A model generated the notes under the pieces. It was not told where the DNA came from. It did no database searches and was given only the letters and a program-made list of their open reading frames with translations. Shown in pieces: positions 11,445-22,727 of a stretch of 64,000 nt of DNA (positions are counted from its first letter, which is position 1; each line of letters opens with the position of its first letter). The translations under genes were made by a program, and so were the position numbers. The DNA comes from Fragum whitleyi (taxonomy: Eukaryota > Mollusca > Bivalvia > Cardiida > Cardiidae), in NCBI GenBank assembly GCA_948146395.1, contig OX411551.1, positions 43,248,796 through 43,312,795 of the forward strand, in the 5' to 3' direction.

Positions 11445-11697
11445 ACATTGCCCCTAAAAGACAGTTAGTTTCTTGCGGGGGATAGTGCAAGGATACATGA
11501 TGAAACTACTGCTGAGATCAGCCATGGTTCTTTAAAGTGCTCCGTGTAAAGCACCGTCTCACAGGACCTGGGTTTAATCGGTCTCACCCGAAAGTTAATT
11601 AGTTTGTCAGTGTGCCAGCCCAGGAGTAGAACCCACTTGATAGACCTTCAACTGTTTTGAAGTCCAGTGCTCTACCAACTGAGCTAATCCCGCTGAC
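11445..11697 (-). mobile_element. tRNA-derived SINE (family S2)
   Basis: The minus strand reads GGGATTAGCTCAGTTGGTAG then AGCACTGGACT, a near-perfect tRNA 5' half with box A. It continues to GTGGGTTCTACTCC, a degraded box B. The extra bases in the anticodon-to-variable region and a long unrelated body show that it is a tRNA-derived SINE, not a functional tRNA. A frame of 74 residues across it is a shadow. Confidence 0.65.
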
Positions 11698-11704
11698 ACT
11701 TCTA

Positions 11705-11830
11705 TGGTCATGAGGGCAGGGTTCTAAAGGACGCAGGTTTTGTGAGTCTGTCAGATGCAGAAATAGGTAGCCAAGATTCCTTAAATTGTCTGATGTGTGT
11801 CCCATGGCCCCTTTAGGGCTCATCTATAGA
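11705..11830 (+). repeat. Partial copy of family V
   Basis: Contains AGGGTTCTAAAGGACGCAGG and the AGTCTGTCAGATGCAGAAAT-type segment also found in family V at 15034-15430, 25950-26090 and 50535-50885. The central hairpin is missing, so this is a truncated copy. Confidence 0.45.
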
Positions 11831-12323
11831 AAAGATTTACTACGTGTAAAGAAATCAGATGGTGAAGACAAAAATCAGACTGCACACATGTGCAGACTGA
11901 TCTTTGTCTCGTAACCTCCTGCTGGAGCAGGATCATTCCAAGTTCAGAATGACAAGGGTTTATAGCTTCATATCATTAATATTATTTGAATATCACATAT
12001 GATTTTCAAGTGAAGAGATTTTTGCTGTGAAAGTTTCAGTTAAATTAAATGATCCAATGATTAAAGCTGGAGGGTAGAAATAGTGTGACCTTTTGTCCAA
12101 AATAATTGCCTCTGAGGCTATCAAACCTATCATCAGATCAGCTTTACCTGCCTCTGACACCTTTCAATATGTTATCAAAACTATTATTATAGCCTTCTAA
12201 TGTAAAACCAACATGCTGACAGGTACAAACTCACAAACAGCAATGAGAAGAAAATTCAAAGTACTGATGTCACTGCAAGCTGGCCCTATGGTCAAGTTGA
12301 AAATGTTATCAAAACATCAGCTA

Positions 12324-12695
12324 CAAGGATCGACACGAACACCAGTTCTCGGGTCCGAGACCTGTGGATTTTAGGGAGGACTGGTAGATGTGAACTAGCT
12401 GCGGGTCCTTCAAACTTGTAGTTAATGGCAATACTAAGTATTTTAAATCTTTCCAGTTTTGAAAAAAACAAAATGCCTTTACAATCCTAAATTTGCATTA
12501 CAAAATGGAAAACATTGTAGAAAAAGAAGAAATTGCATCTTTTCCAAGAATGTTTCCCTAGCAATTTATCCCCTAAATTGCTAAAAATCAAATGTGGTTT
12601 TTATGCAGAACCTGTTGTTATCACAGAGGACCCGTATTATATCAGATTAACATGACCTTCAGGATGGTGGCAAAAAGTTGTTAGTGTCTAACCCT
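12324..12695 (+). mobile_element. MITE family C, first copy
   Basis: Begins AAGGATCGACACGAACACCAG and ends TTAGTGTCTAACCCTGG, inverted ends of the form CAGGG(A/T)T-ACAC-AAC. The second copy at 41472-41859 shares the interior blocks GACCTGTGGATTTTAGG and GAGGACTGGTAG, and a central inverted repeat around AAAAAGAAGAAATTGC. CAGGG ends resemble hAT-type elements. No coding capacity. Confidence 0.6.
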
Positions 12696-12699
12696 GGCT

Positions 12700-13925
12700 A
12701 AATGTTGCCCTGCTTTGCATGTGTACTTGCATACAATGGAAGGTACAATTTCCAAACATTCACTAAGATTTTTGTATTCTGAATGCTGGGCTGTAATCAT
12801 CCCTCTGCTCTGTACAAATACCCAACCAAAAAAGGCAAATTCAAAGAAGTGAAGTCACTGAAAACCAGGATTCACCTTAGTGACAGGCACAGACTCCAAC
12901 CCAACAAATAGATGGAATTCAAAGCACTGAAGACACTGAATGTTATCTGAAGGATTGTAAATTTGGTTGAACCATACATGACATTACTTCCATGAAGTTT
13001 AATTTCACTTCCCTAGAGAGCTACAACTAGGTGGAAAATTGTGTGAAGTTCAATGAAAAAATGTCTTATCATTACTCTGCATTAGTGTAGACAAAAGACA
13101 GACAGGCAGTAAACAAGGTTTGCTTTAAATTAGTGCCAAGTATATTAAATACACAGATGCATTATAAAGAGTTCAATCATTCAGTGAACTGCACCATTTC
13201 ATTTTATGGCTTAGCAAAGACTTTACCATAAGCAAAGTGAAATATCAGACATTTAAAGGCTATGATTTCACTTCAGAAAAAAACTTGCAAAGCTCTTTAT
13301 CTCATTTGAGCATGAGTATTAGTATCTTTTGGTTGCAAAGAGTGATCAAGAGATACATGCAACTATCTATTGATAAATGATAAAGACTTGAATATTATTA
13401 AAATAGAAGAGCATCAAATGAGCAATCCAATATCAATAGCCAGCAGGCTGGCCATTTTTTATTGATAATGTGTATCAAATTCAATATAGATCAATCTAGA
13501 TATCTCAACCATCACTTATCTAATATGTATCAAATTCAATATACATGTCTATAGATAACATCATTATCAACACAGATCTATAAAAATATTAACAATACAG
13601 CCAATAACAGCCTGCTAATATAAAGCTATGAATTTTTAATGGGAATATAGGCATGTCTCCCATGGGGTCATTCAACATGTATCTATTCAATATTACAGCA
13701 TGACTGTCTGATGGCCATTCTATGACCATTCTATAACCAGTGGATTAGTCTCTTTTGCTACTAGAATGTTTTTCAAAAAACAACCTCAGACTAAGTGAGT
13801 GTTGACTCACATGAGTTCAATCTTCAATTCTGACCTATAACCTACTAGAAGAACACAACCAGAATACATTAAATGGTTATGTGCGTGACATTTTCAATCC
13901 AATTTCAAATTTGAATGAGATTCAA
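12700..13925. other. Non-repeat stretch, probable intron
   Basis: AT-rich sequence with several TATCAAATTCAATAT-type short direct repeats at 13465-13535 and no recognisable exon. Confidence 0.35.
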
Positions 13926-14534
13926 ACATTGAGAAGCCTCTGAACAGAGGCCTTATAATAACGCCCAATGCTCTAATAAAACTCCATCCCCCTTCTCAGA
14001 GGATGAAGTCAACCATTTTTAATGTGATTTTTAAAACTATTGAAGCCTCTAATAAAGGCCCATACCAACAAAATCAACATCACTAAAAAATCAAAAGAGG
14101 TTTTGTGCACCTTTTCCCCAATCAAATATTAATATTTTGCACAGATTATGTTTACTTTTGGCCATTTTTTCACACTCTTAGACCACGCTTGAATCGAATT
14201 GGCCTTTCAGAGAGCAGTAATCCAAAAGTAACTATCACAGATACAACTCTGAGCTTTGTATTTACAGATATACAATGGAAGCATGTTGTGCATGTTTCAA
14301 TCTCGACAGGTTTTGCATGCCAACTCATTTCAAAAAGATACCGAGCATTTTATTTGAGCGCTGTTTCTATAGTCACAAAAATGCAAAAGATCTGCAATAA
14401 GTAACAGAGACAGATTCATGAGGAATTTCAGCATAATTTCACACAATTACAGTAGTGAGTTTTACTTGTTAGAAGTACGGGTAATAATGCAGACAATTTT
14501 AGAAAAGCGTGTTCTAAGTCAGATAGAAAATCCC

Positions 14535-14600
14535 ATGCCGCGGTATATGGGAAATAGACACTTGCTAACCCTCGTGTCTATTTCCCATATACCACGGCAT
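14535..14600. repeat. Near-perfect 27-bp hairpin with 12-nt loop
   Basis: ATGCCGCGGTATATGGGAAA plus TAGACAC pairs with GTGTCTATTTCCCATATACC plus ACGGCAT. The only mismatch becomes a G:U pair in one RNA orientation. The length (66 nt) is like that of a small-RNA precursor, but the stem is too perfect for a typical animal microRNA and sits inside a TIR element. Confidence 0.8.
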
Positions 14601-14631
14601 TCCTTTTCTATCCTATACTTAATGAATATTG

Positions 14632-14702
14632 ATAGCTCAGTGTGAAACAGTTAACTGCTTATATGTTTTTAGGTAGTTACAACTGTTTCACACTGAGCCG
14701 TT
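14632..14702. repeat. Hairpin repeat family (GGCTCAGTG), copy 1
   Basis: GCTCAGTGTGAAACAGTTAACT...GTAGTTACAACTGTTTCACA...GAGCC forms an imperfect stem of about 25 bp. The same foldback recurs at 25151-25235, 27220-27300, 28762-28842 and 32258-32335. A diverged form (GGGTTAGTG or GGGCTCATTGC) lies at 37106-37178 and 56184-56258. The arms are conserved and the loop is not. Confidence 0.75.
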
Positions 14703-15033
14703 GATATGTAGCGTAGCCTTTCATAAAAGCCCATCCCTATATTAGATTGAAATGTGATGATTCTTGTACTATACAGAACCCGGGGATTCTACAAGAGTGT
14801 TTTTATGGTATACAAATTAAGGCAAAAAGATTTGGGTTACAGCCTATATAAAGATGCTCTAAGACTTTGTTTACCTACATGATGAAGAGGCTGAGAGTCT
14901 TTACTGTTCCAAAATGTGAAATTGTTGGAAAAGTCTTGTACAGTCAGCGTTTCAAATGAATATATTCACTGATTTATCATTCTTTGTTTAATTGAAAACA
15001 ACCATACAATTTACTGTTTGAAATCCATTAATA

Positions 15034-15430
15034 AAATCCAAAGATTTTAGTTTGACATCAACAAGACTGGGTCAAAAGGACTCAACCATAGGGATCTTAA
15101 GGGTCCTTTCGAGAGGTTTGGGAGTCCCTGCTTTAGATGAAGACTATCTTTTTAAAGTAATAATCTAGTTTTTCTATTCATCCAGGGCTGTTTAATGGTT
15201 AAGGAAGTGTTTGATGTTTATATAATTACTTGGCGCTCAACTTTCGGAAGAATTGAAGACTGTTTAAAACAACCTCCAATTCTTTTCCAAAGTTGCTCCA
15301 AAGAGTTCTTCAATTCTTTTCCAAAGTTGCTCCAAAGAGGGTCAATGGAACAGATAGTTTTTAGGTTCCTGGCTGCTTATTTGGGAGTCTCAGACTCGCA
15401 AAACCTGCATCCCTTAATTCCATGAAATCC
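15034..15430 (+). repeat. Interspersed repeat family V with foldback centre
   Basis: Starts TTTTAGTTTGACATCAACAA and includes GGGTCAAAAGGACTCAA, GGGAGTCCCTGCTTTAG and the inverted pair GAATTGAAGACTG with CTTCAATTCTTTTCC. A fuller match is at 50535-50885. In this copy the segment CAATTCTTTTCCAAAGTTGC is repeated in tandem. No protein is encoded. Confidence 0.6.
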
Positions 15431-16185
15431 TGCAGCCATTGAAATAAGGGAGGTCAGTATCAATCTTTTTCCAAGATATAATTCTTGTCATGGTTACTGT
15501 TAATCCTGATCATACAATTTTATACCAATGATTTACCCCAACAAACATATATTTTCTAGCAAAAATATTTCAATATTTCATGAACTTTCAAAATAAATCA
15601 GAAAAGGTAATCTTTCACCAGAGAGTACAAGGTAAACCCAAAACAGTATCAGGTACATTTAATAGCCGCCTTCAATAATTATAAAGAAACTAATTTAAAC
15701 TTCAGTTTCATATAGATGCAATTCGTGTACTGATATTCAAAATCAGGCACATAAAAAAATCAATTATTTGACGATTCATTGCACAATTCAAAATACAAAA
15801 ATTCCATTACAATAAGCACAATAATTTATAACATCCCACTATATCACAAACCATTCACTTTTAATGTCTTGACCAAATAAATATTTTTTTCCTATGGCCA
15901 GTGTCCAACCTAGACCATTGGTCAGTCTGCCAAGTCAAAAATCCAATACACTAAATGTCTTCTGTCCAAAGAAAAGACAGGTATCGTAATTAGATGTCAT
16001 CTCATTAACTCGGACACACCTTTTCACTTAAAGGTATATGTAACAATGACACCTTGTTACCAAAGCAACCTGACCCTGGGGCAAGAGGCATCAGTAGTCT
16101 ACAGTTTAAAATAAGCTTCAGATTGAGGGAACATTTTGGATTTTCAATTTAAAAATTCAATCATTCTTCATTAAATCCTATATTG

Positions 16186-16237
16186 TTGGTATTCATTTGA
16201 ATCGTCTTGTAAAGACGGTTCAAATGAGTATCCATAA
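16186..16237. repeat. 22-bp hairpin (family U), copy 1
   Basis: GGTATTCATTTGAATCGTCT is inverted as AGACGGTTCAAATGAGTATCC around a TGTAA loop. A second hairpin of the same design is at 54800-54847 (GGTACTCATTTGAATTGTCT with AGACATTTCAAATGAGTACC). Confidence 0.7.
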
Positions 16238-16550
16238 TCTAGGGTTTTGTGGTGAAATAAAAATTTTAGACGGAAAATACCTGCCATTATTGAGAACTCT
16301 GAATTTATCTACTTTCAACATCAAAGGGATTCTGTAATTTTTGCAATTAGAAATAAATCATCTCACAATAACTAGGGGTCAGGTCCCTGTCATCTGCCTT
16401 CCCCCTTGACCTTGAATGGTATTTGTGACCTTTTAAACTTATAGATGGGCATCAGTTTAAATCTTGGGTAACAAATTTCACAAATTATCACCTTAAACCA
16501 AATAGTTATAAAATTAGTGACCATTCAGATGTCGGTTCAGGACATAACCT

Positions 16551-16890
16551 CAGGGGTGTGGAAAAAAGAATTTTCTCTACTTGTCGATGGACAAGTAAAA
16601 GTGCATTTCTCACTTGTCCTGGATTAAAGTGAACTTGTCTGCAAAAATAATGGAATGGTATATATTGAGAATACATTGTTTTTAATGAAGAAAATGCTAC
16701 AATAACTCAGCATTTTCTTCATTAAATACAATGTTTTCCACCCTTTGATACAAACATTAGTATGACTTTTGTCCTAGATCTTTTAAGTACTTGTCCAAAA
16801 TTAGCTCTGTGGTATCTACTTGTCTATAGACAAGTAGCTTAGAAAAATATATTTGCCCACAAGTTGAAAAGCTCTTGTCGGACAAGTCTT
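16551..16890. mobile_element. hAT-like MITE family D, decayed copy
   Basis: The left end CAGGGGTGTGGAA matches family D at 26413. The interior has the inverted pair AATGAAGAAAATGCT with AGCATTTTCTTCATT, and several ACTTGTCC/GGACAAGT blocks. The right terminus has lost the CCACACCCCTG sequence. Confidence 0.6.
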
Positions 16891-17452
16891 AATCATGTAT
16901 ACTTTCCCAAACTTCAATCTAATTCAATTTGAAAATAGTTTATAGACATAAATTGCCTTAAACTAAATATACAAGTCATCATAAATTGCGCAAGAAATCC
17001 ATTTCCTGGAGTTTATGCAGAATTCATGTTTTCAGAGAAGATAAGACCCATCAGGATTGGTGTGCTGATAACTCAAATATTTTAACAAGACTGCAAAACA
17101 CTTCATTTAGGAGAGGTTAGATTTCTCCTCTAAATCAAAGGCCTGAAAGGCCTGAATTGAAGACAGGACTGAATATTAACAATTGGAATAAAAATTGTGG
17201 CGTTTTGAGAAGATCTCTTGAGTGGGAATCAAAAATTTAAAACAATCGTTGATGGTTACATATGGAAACTGCACCTTCCTAACAAATGAATATGCTTTAC
17301 TTTGAAGACTCATCACTTCCAGATAAACCTATCCCTCTAGCCAATTCAAGCTTAACAAGAGGGTAACTGCCTTCATAATCGCTATTCATCCCCAAGTGCA
17401 AGTTTTCAATATCCTAAATGAACAAGCATTTGGAAGTATTGCATGGCAATAC

Positions 17453-18512
17453 CAAGTCCCCTACCGGATTTATAAATATATCCCTAGAGCAGTATCTTTT
17501 TTGGTGGTAAAGGTATAACTACCTCTCAAAAATATTAGCTGTATCAGATTTTATGTATCAGCTCAATATCTCTGAGGATAAAAAAAAAATCCGGAAATTT
17601 CCTGGTAATTTTCTAAGTCCAGCATCTGTATCTTCCACAAAATCAATGGACCAGAAACCAAATTCAAACTTGATCTGTAACTCATTGATGCGGACTCACA
17701 TACCAAAAATCAGCTAAATATCTCCATGGGTTAAGAAAAAAAGTCCAGAAAACTGAAATTTCCTGATGACTTTTTAAGTCCAGCATCCGTATCTTCCACA
17801 AAAATCAATGGACCGGAACCAAACTCGAACTCGTTCTGTACCTCACTTATGTGAACTCACATACCAAAAATCAGCTCAATATCCCCAAGGGTTAAGAAAA
17901 AAAGTCTGGAAAACTGAAATTTCCTGGTATTTTCTAAGTCCAGCACCCGTATCTTCCACAAAAATCAATGGACCAGAAACCAAATTCAAACTCGTTATGT
18001 AACTCATTGATGCAGACTCACATACCAAAAATCAGCTCAATATCGCCAAGGGTTAAGAAAAAGAGTCCAGAAAACTGAAATTTCCTGGTAATTTTCTAAG
18101 TCCAGCATCCGTATCTTCCACAAAATCAATGGACCGGAACCAAACTCGAACTCGTTCTGTAAATCATTAATGCGGAAGCACATACCAAAAATCAGCCCAA
18201 TATCTCCAAGGGTTAAGAAAAAAAGTCCGGAAAACTGAAATTTCCTGGTAATTTCTAAGTCCAGCATCCGTATCTTCCACAAAAATCAATGGACCGCAAC
18301 CAAACTCAAACTTGTTCTGTAACTCATTGATGCCGACTAACATACCAAACATCAGCTCAATATCTCCAAGGGTTAAGAAAAAAAAGTCCGGAAAACTGAA
18401 ATCCGGACTGACAGACAGACGGACGGATGGATGGAAGGACGGACAGACAGACAGACGGACGGACGGAGCGCAAACCTATAGTCCCCTTCGGCTTTCGCCG
18501 GTAGGGGACTAA
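17453..18512 (+). mobile_element. Tandem-core element, family I, with terminal inverted repeats
   Basis: Five units of about 160 bp share AGTCCAGCATC, GTATCTTCCACAAAATCAAT and AAGGGTTAAGAAAAA, with AGTCCAGC at about 17618, 17780, 17937, 18099 and 18256. A GACGGACGGA microsatellite follows at 18405-18470, then a terminal hairpin TCCCCTTCGGC with GCCGGTAGGGGA before CTAAAAA. The start AGTCCCCTACCGG is the inverted repeat of the end. Apparent proteins of 60-81 residues here are tandem-repeat shadows. Confidence 0.75.
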
Positions 18513-19100
18513 AAATATTCATTTAACCAACAGAAATATGGTGGCAATTCCTGTATTCTAAAAACTCATATGAATTTTTGCAACCCTGTTTTATAAAATT
18601 GTATAGATTATCCCCAGCAATCCAATATGATCAAAATCAGATTTTTTTCCAGTCAAACTTATTAAGTGGATGTGTAAAAATCTTAAATAAAATGTTAATC
18701 CACATGACACACATTGCTTACCCCTTGATGAAGAGCTGAACATTTCATTGCCATGGTGAATATTGCCCTGAATTGGATATTTGTTCAAATTTCTTTTACA
18801 TTTATTATCTGATCCAGGATTTGACTAATTATCTCCACATAGAAGAAGCAATGAAAGTAATACCAATATTCTTATACTTTTACTAGTCAAAGTCAATACT
18901 AAGAAGAAGTATTTTCCCGTACAATAGCTGTAGCTCTTTTTTATGAATACTGTTTAAGTTTCTTCCAGGAGTGAAACATTCTATTTCTATTTTTCCATTG
19001 AGATATTTCGATCTCCATTTCAGGTTATTCTCCTTGCATATGGTCTTACTTAGTAGAAAATTATTTTTTGTACAAAATAATATATAAACCTGTTAAGACA
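18513..19100. other. Unassigned stretch
   Basis: AT-rich, no recognised repeat, exon or RNA gene. Confidence 0.3.
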
Positions 19101-19109
19101 ACCAACCTT

Positions 19110-19990
19110 TCAGGCCTTTTCCACGGGACTGCTTTTCTAGATCAAGATTCGGATTGAACTATCCGGTGAACTATAAATTATGACAAAACTGCCAAAATGA
19201 CAGATCGTTAAATGAAATCCCGAGCTGCAGCATTTATCACCTTGAGTAGAATTCTTTCAAAGTCCACTCCAGAATGATACAAATAAATCCATTCAAGTTT
19301 CCAAAACAGTTTCTGTTATTGTCAGAAAATTGTCGAAAACAAAAGCGGAAACTCAAAACCCGGATCGCGCATGCGTGGTACTACTGTATAGGCCATTAGT
19401 AACACCACTCGGCCAATCTAACGCATTCGTCACAACTCGGTCGATTCCGTAACCTACTTTTATCCGAGACTTCGGAGATCGCCCGATGATTGCCGAGTGA
19501 ATATCACAATAACGATCTGTTACCGTTTACGGATAAGACCGAGTGATGTTCCAAATGCTGTACAAAATGGATAGACAAAACAAGCCTAATAATAAAGTAA
19601 TTTGATAAGCCATCGAAATTTCTCCGTAAATCCAAGTACAAATTCAAACCTAGGAAATTCCAAGGGTTTACGAGTTTATTCAAATAGCCTTGTTTTATTT
19701 TAGTTTTTATCCATTTACACTACGACAGGCCCGGGAGACGGATAAATAAAGCAACCTTAAGGACACACAAACACACAATTTTACGAGAAATATGGAGTCT
19801 AAAATGGGAACTGAAAATAGCTTGCCAATGTTATGTATAAAAATAGTTGTAGGATGCAATTGAAAATTTGGAGCAAATGCAAAAGATTGCAGCCGAAAAC
19901 GCCCTAACAGCACCATTTACAAATGTAAAACACGTTTCTGCAGGCAACTTCTGCATAGATCACGTGTTCACTCCCCTGAGGTCCCGGCCA
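19110..19990. promoter_or_regulatory. CpG-richer island, possible promoter
   Basis: This stretch is not shared with the repeats and has far more CpG than its flanks. It includes CGCGCATGCGTGG at about 19365-19377, which resembles an NRF-1 site. On the minus strand a donor-like CTCAAG|GTGATAA ends at 19241. No TATA box or coding exon is convincing. It may be the promoter and first non-coding exon of an undetected gene on either strand. Confidence 0.3.
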
Positions 19991-20196
19991 GAATTTAGGT
20001 CAGCACCAAAATTTTACGGTATATTGATACACTATTGATTATTTTTGCCGCGTTTATTTTTATGAATGGGTCTACTTTTTTGAGCGTAATGACACATGTA
20101 GGTTTGTTATCAGAATCCCATGGCGACGATCCCTATATTGAAAGACAGGTAAACCTGTCTTCAATAAAAATTCTTTTATAAACCAAACAACTAACT

Positions 20197-20918
20197 ATAA
20201 ACTAGAACTGTCGCAGAGCGGACTTATACCCCCCACAAGCACTTTGTCAGAATGCAAGTGCCAGTAGTGCAGGATGCATTTGTTACAAATATTGATGTCA
20301 TATGCAGCATTTGCATGAATTTTCATGCTTGTAGGTCGCTTGTTTTTTGAGTAAGAGTCCAGAAATGAAAATTGAACAAAAATTGACTGTGACCTTGACC
20401 TTTGACCTATATGACCCAAAAATAATAGGGCACTTCCATGGGTCATAAGCAACATTTTCATAAAGTTTCATGCTTGTAGGTCACTTGGTTCTCGAGTTAG
20501 AGTCCGGAAACCAAAATTGAACAATGGCTGACTGTGACCTTGACCTTTGACCTATGTGACCCAAAAACAATAGGGCACTTCCTTGGGTCATAAGGAACAT
20601 TTGTATAAAGTTTCATGATTGTAGGCTACTTGGTTCCTGAGTTAGAGTCTGGAAACGAAAATTGAACAAAGGCTGAATGTGAACTTGACCTTTGACCTAT
20701 GTGACCCAAAAACAATAGGGCACTTCCTTGGGTCATAAGGAACATTTCCATAAAGTTTCATGATTGTTGGGCATTTGGTTCTTGAGTTAGAGTCCGGAAA
20801 CGAAAAGGTCTACGGACGGACGGATGGATGGACGGACGGACAGACAGATGGACAGACAGACAGACATGGTGAAACCAATATACCCCCCTGTACTTCGTTG
20901 GTGGGGGGTATAAAAACA
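20197..20918 (+). mobile_element. Pearl-like tandem-core element, family H
   Basis: Starts TCGCAGAGCGGACTTATACC. Four units of about 145 bp share TTTCATG(C/A)TTGTAGG, TTAGAGTCCGGAAACG and GACCTTGACCTTTGACCTAT. A GGACGGACGGATGG microsatellite follows, then an end hairpin of ACCCCCCTGTAC with GTGGGGGGTAT before AAAAA. Each unit has three TGACCT half-sites spaced as DR0 and DR1. Members of family P share the start motif. Confidence 0.7.
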
Positions 20919-21015
20919 GTGACAGAGAGCTTTTTAGTATCTAATTTTTAAAGAAAAATATCTATCAAATGATTTTTTTTTTCTTTGTTCCATTTAATGT
21001 AACTGATTTTAATTT

Positions 21016-21052
21016 CCTCTAAACAATCATTTTAATAATTGTTTAGAGGATA
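21016..21052. repeat. Hairpin TCCTCTAAACAATCATT
   Basis: TCCTCTAAACAATCATT is followed directly by its inverse AATAATTGTTTAGAGGA. The same hairpin forms the centre of the TIR elements at 24210-24531 and 55215-55522. This copy stands alone. Confidence 0.7.
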
Positions 21053-21064
21053 TTACAATCAAAC

Positions 21065-21350
21065 TAGACTGTTGCAAAGCGGACTATTTTACTCCCCAAC
21101 AAGAGCTTGTCAATAATGAAAATCCATTTTCCATCAAATGGCCATAACTCTGTCAAAAGTGAATGGATCCTAGCCAAAATATCACTTGCACATCTCTGCC
21201 CGATAACTGATCACATCTGCAAAAATTCAATGAAACCCATCCATTACTTGCTGAGAAGTAGAGTGGACAAGAAAATGCTTCAGACAGACCAACGACAGAC
21301 AAATGGATGGACCAAACATAAAGCTCACAGACTCCTATATACCCCATAGT
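21065..21350 (+). mobile_element. Pearl-like element, family P, single unit
   Basis: Begins ACTGTTGCAAAGCGGACTAT and contains TCCATTTTCCATCAAATGGC, CATAACTCTGTCAAAAGTGA and CATCTCTGCCCGATAACTGA. A degenerate ACAGACC tract and TATACCCCATAG follow. Copies in the inverted-repeat arms (40500-40830 and 63440-63750) share these blocks. The right side ends near a T/G homopolymer at 21354-21380. Confidence 0.55.
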
Positions 21351-22007
21351 TTTTTGTGTTTTTTTTTGGGGGGGGGGATGTTTTTTAAAATATAAGTACT
21401 CTCTCTGAGTAACAAACAGGCATTTCTTGCTCGTTAACATGCAAAATTTTGCAAGATAGTATGATTCATGCATGTGTATTTTATTGAAAAGTAACTTCTT
21501 GTAATTTGATCATTTCCAATGATAAATTAGGACTTGTATAGAAATACTACCCATTTTGTTTTTCTGTAATTTACAACAACCCATTGAAAAAGTGACAAAA
21601 GCAGTACTTCACTGCTACCTAGGGGATACCAAAATTGATGACCAGTATATATCCTTAGTATTACCATATAGACTTAACTCATTTCCTGAAGACGATCATA
21701 AATTTTTAACAATATATTTTGTTTAAACATTAACTTCTTTTCAGGAATACTGAAAAAGAGGTGCTTGGGCACCAGTGAATCAATCCATAGACCTGCCCTA
21801 CGCTCAGGACGACAAAAAGGTGCAAACCGTTTGCTAATTATACCCCACTTTGCATGCAAGTTCACATGTAAAGCGCAGTATACATTTGTAATTTGCAAAT
21901 AGTTTGCACCATTTCGTCATCTTGATTACAGGGCTGAATTCACATGTCTTGAGTTAAAGATTATCACATAGCTCCAAAATAAGGATGCAGCATTTCATCT
22001 AGATATT

Positions 22008-22253
22008 TGAGCCTGTGTGCAACATTTCCAACAATTTGAAATGTACTAGAGAGGCAAACATTGAGCATCTTAGACAACCACGGTCCACCTACTGTAAATA
22101 TAATGTTAAATGATGGTGTGCAATTACTTTGAGACCTTATCTATCCAGTAAACGCTCAGCCTAGACTCTGGTCAGAGTGTGGGGATGCACAGACTGGCCA
22201 GAGTCTTGCTTTGTGCTCATTTGAAATGGTTGGAAATACCATGCACAGGCTCA
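22008..22253. mobile_element. TIR element family R
   Basis: TGAGCCTGTGTGCAACATTT at the left is inverted at the right as GGAAATACCATGCACAGGCTCA. The interior has CTTTGAGACCTTATCTATC and CTCTGGTCAGA, as in the other four copies. Un-nested and near full length. Confidence 0.7.
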
Positions 22254-22559
22254 TTTTTCATTCAAACTCTTTATTTAAGTTCTCCAGCTGCCATGATATG
22301 AATGACAGGTCATTAAAAGCCGCACAAAACCCTATCATAAACAAACAAACAAATCAAACCCTTTATTGTGAGTACTCAATAAAATCGTCTCATACCAACT
22401 ATTCCAATCAATACCCACAACTTAGGGGTTTGATGAACAAGAGGACAATGATGATCTCCCTTTAACCTTTTTTATGGAGAACACTGTAAACAACATTTAT
22501 AAGATTTCTCAAAGATTTTACTACTACACAAGACACATGCAGACGGCGGCACTCATTTA

Positions 22560-22727
22560 TTGCGACTATTTGTCTCCCATCAATGGGTCGATGATCATAA
22601 ACCTATATGGGATAGCAGCTAGAGGCTAGGAAAGAATACAATGGTGAGAAAAACCGGGAATCCATTGTTAGGTGCTCCAGCTGCAATACAACTAAAAATA
22701 TTGAAAGCAGCGTAAAACCCAATTCAT
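22560..22727 (+). mobile_element. SINE family S1, body only
   Basis: Matches the body of the SINE at 3236-3513 in reverse orientation (ATCAATGGGTCGATGATCAT, ACCTATATGGGATAGCAGCT, GGGAATCCATTGTTAGGTGC). The tRNA-like head is absent. It directly abuts the family E element. Confidence 0.6.

Larger units (their letters stand above)
13930..14812. mobile_element. TIR element of the TACCGTA/ATGGTA family, large copy
   Basis: Starts with AAGCCTCTGAACAGAGGCC and CTCTAATAAAACTCCATCCC and ends GTTTTTATGGTATA. The interior AACCATTTTTAATGTGATTT is shared with the copy at 24913-25315. It carries the strong hairpin at 14535-14600 and the GGCTCAGTG hairpin at 14632-14702. Two short chance frames on the plus strand lie in it. 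Confidence 0.45.

Noticed and set aside
11599..11697. tRNA gene reading on the minus strand
   Set aside because: Box A is nearly perfect, but the anticodon arm and TPsiC region do not fold as a tRNA and a SINE body follows.
17808..18512. Several overlapping frames of 60-81 residues with WKIRMLDLE-type repeats
   Set aside because: They follow the 160-bp tandem core and microsatellite of family I in different frames and have no start context or splice support.
21354..21380. T and G homopolymers as a regulatory element
   Set aside because: Simple sequence at the edge of a repeat; nothing further indicates function.
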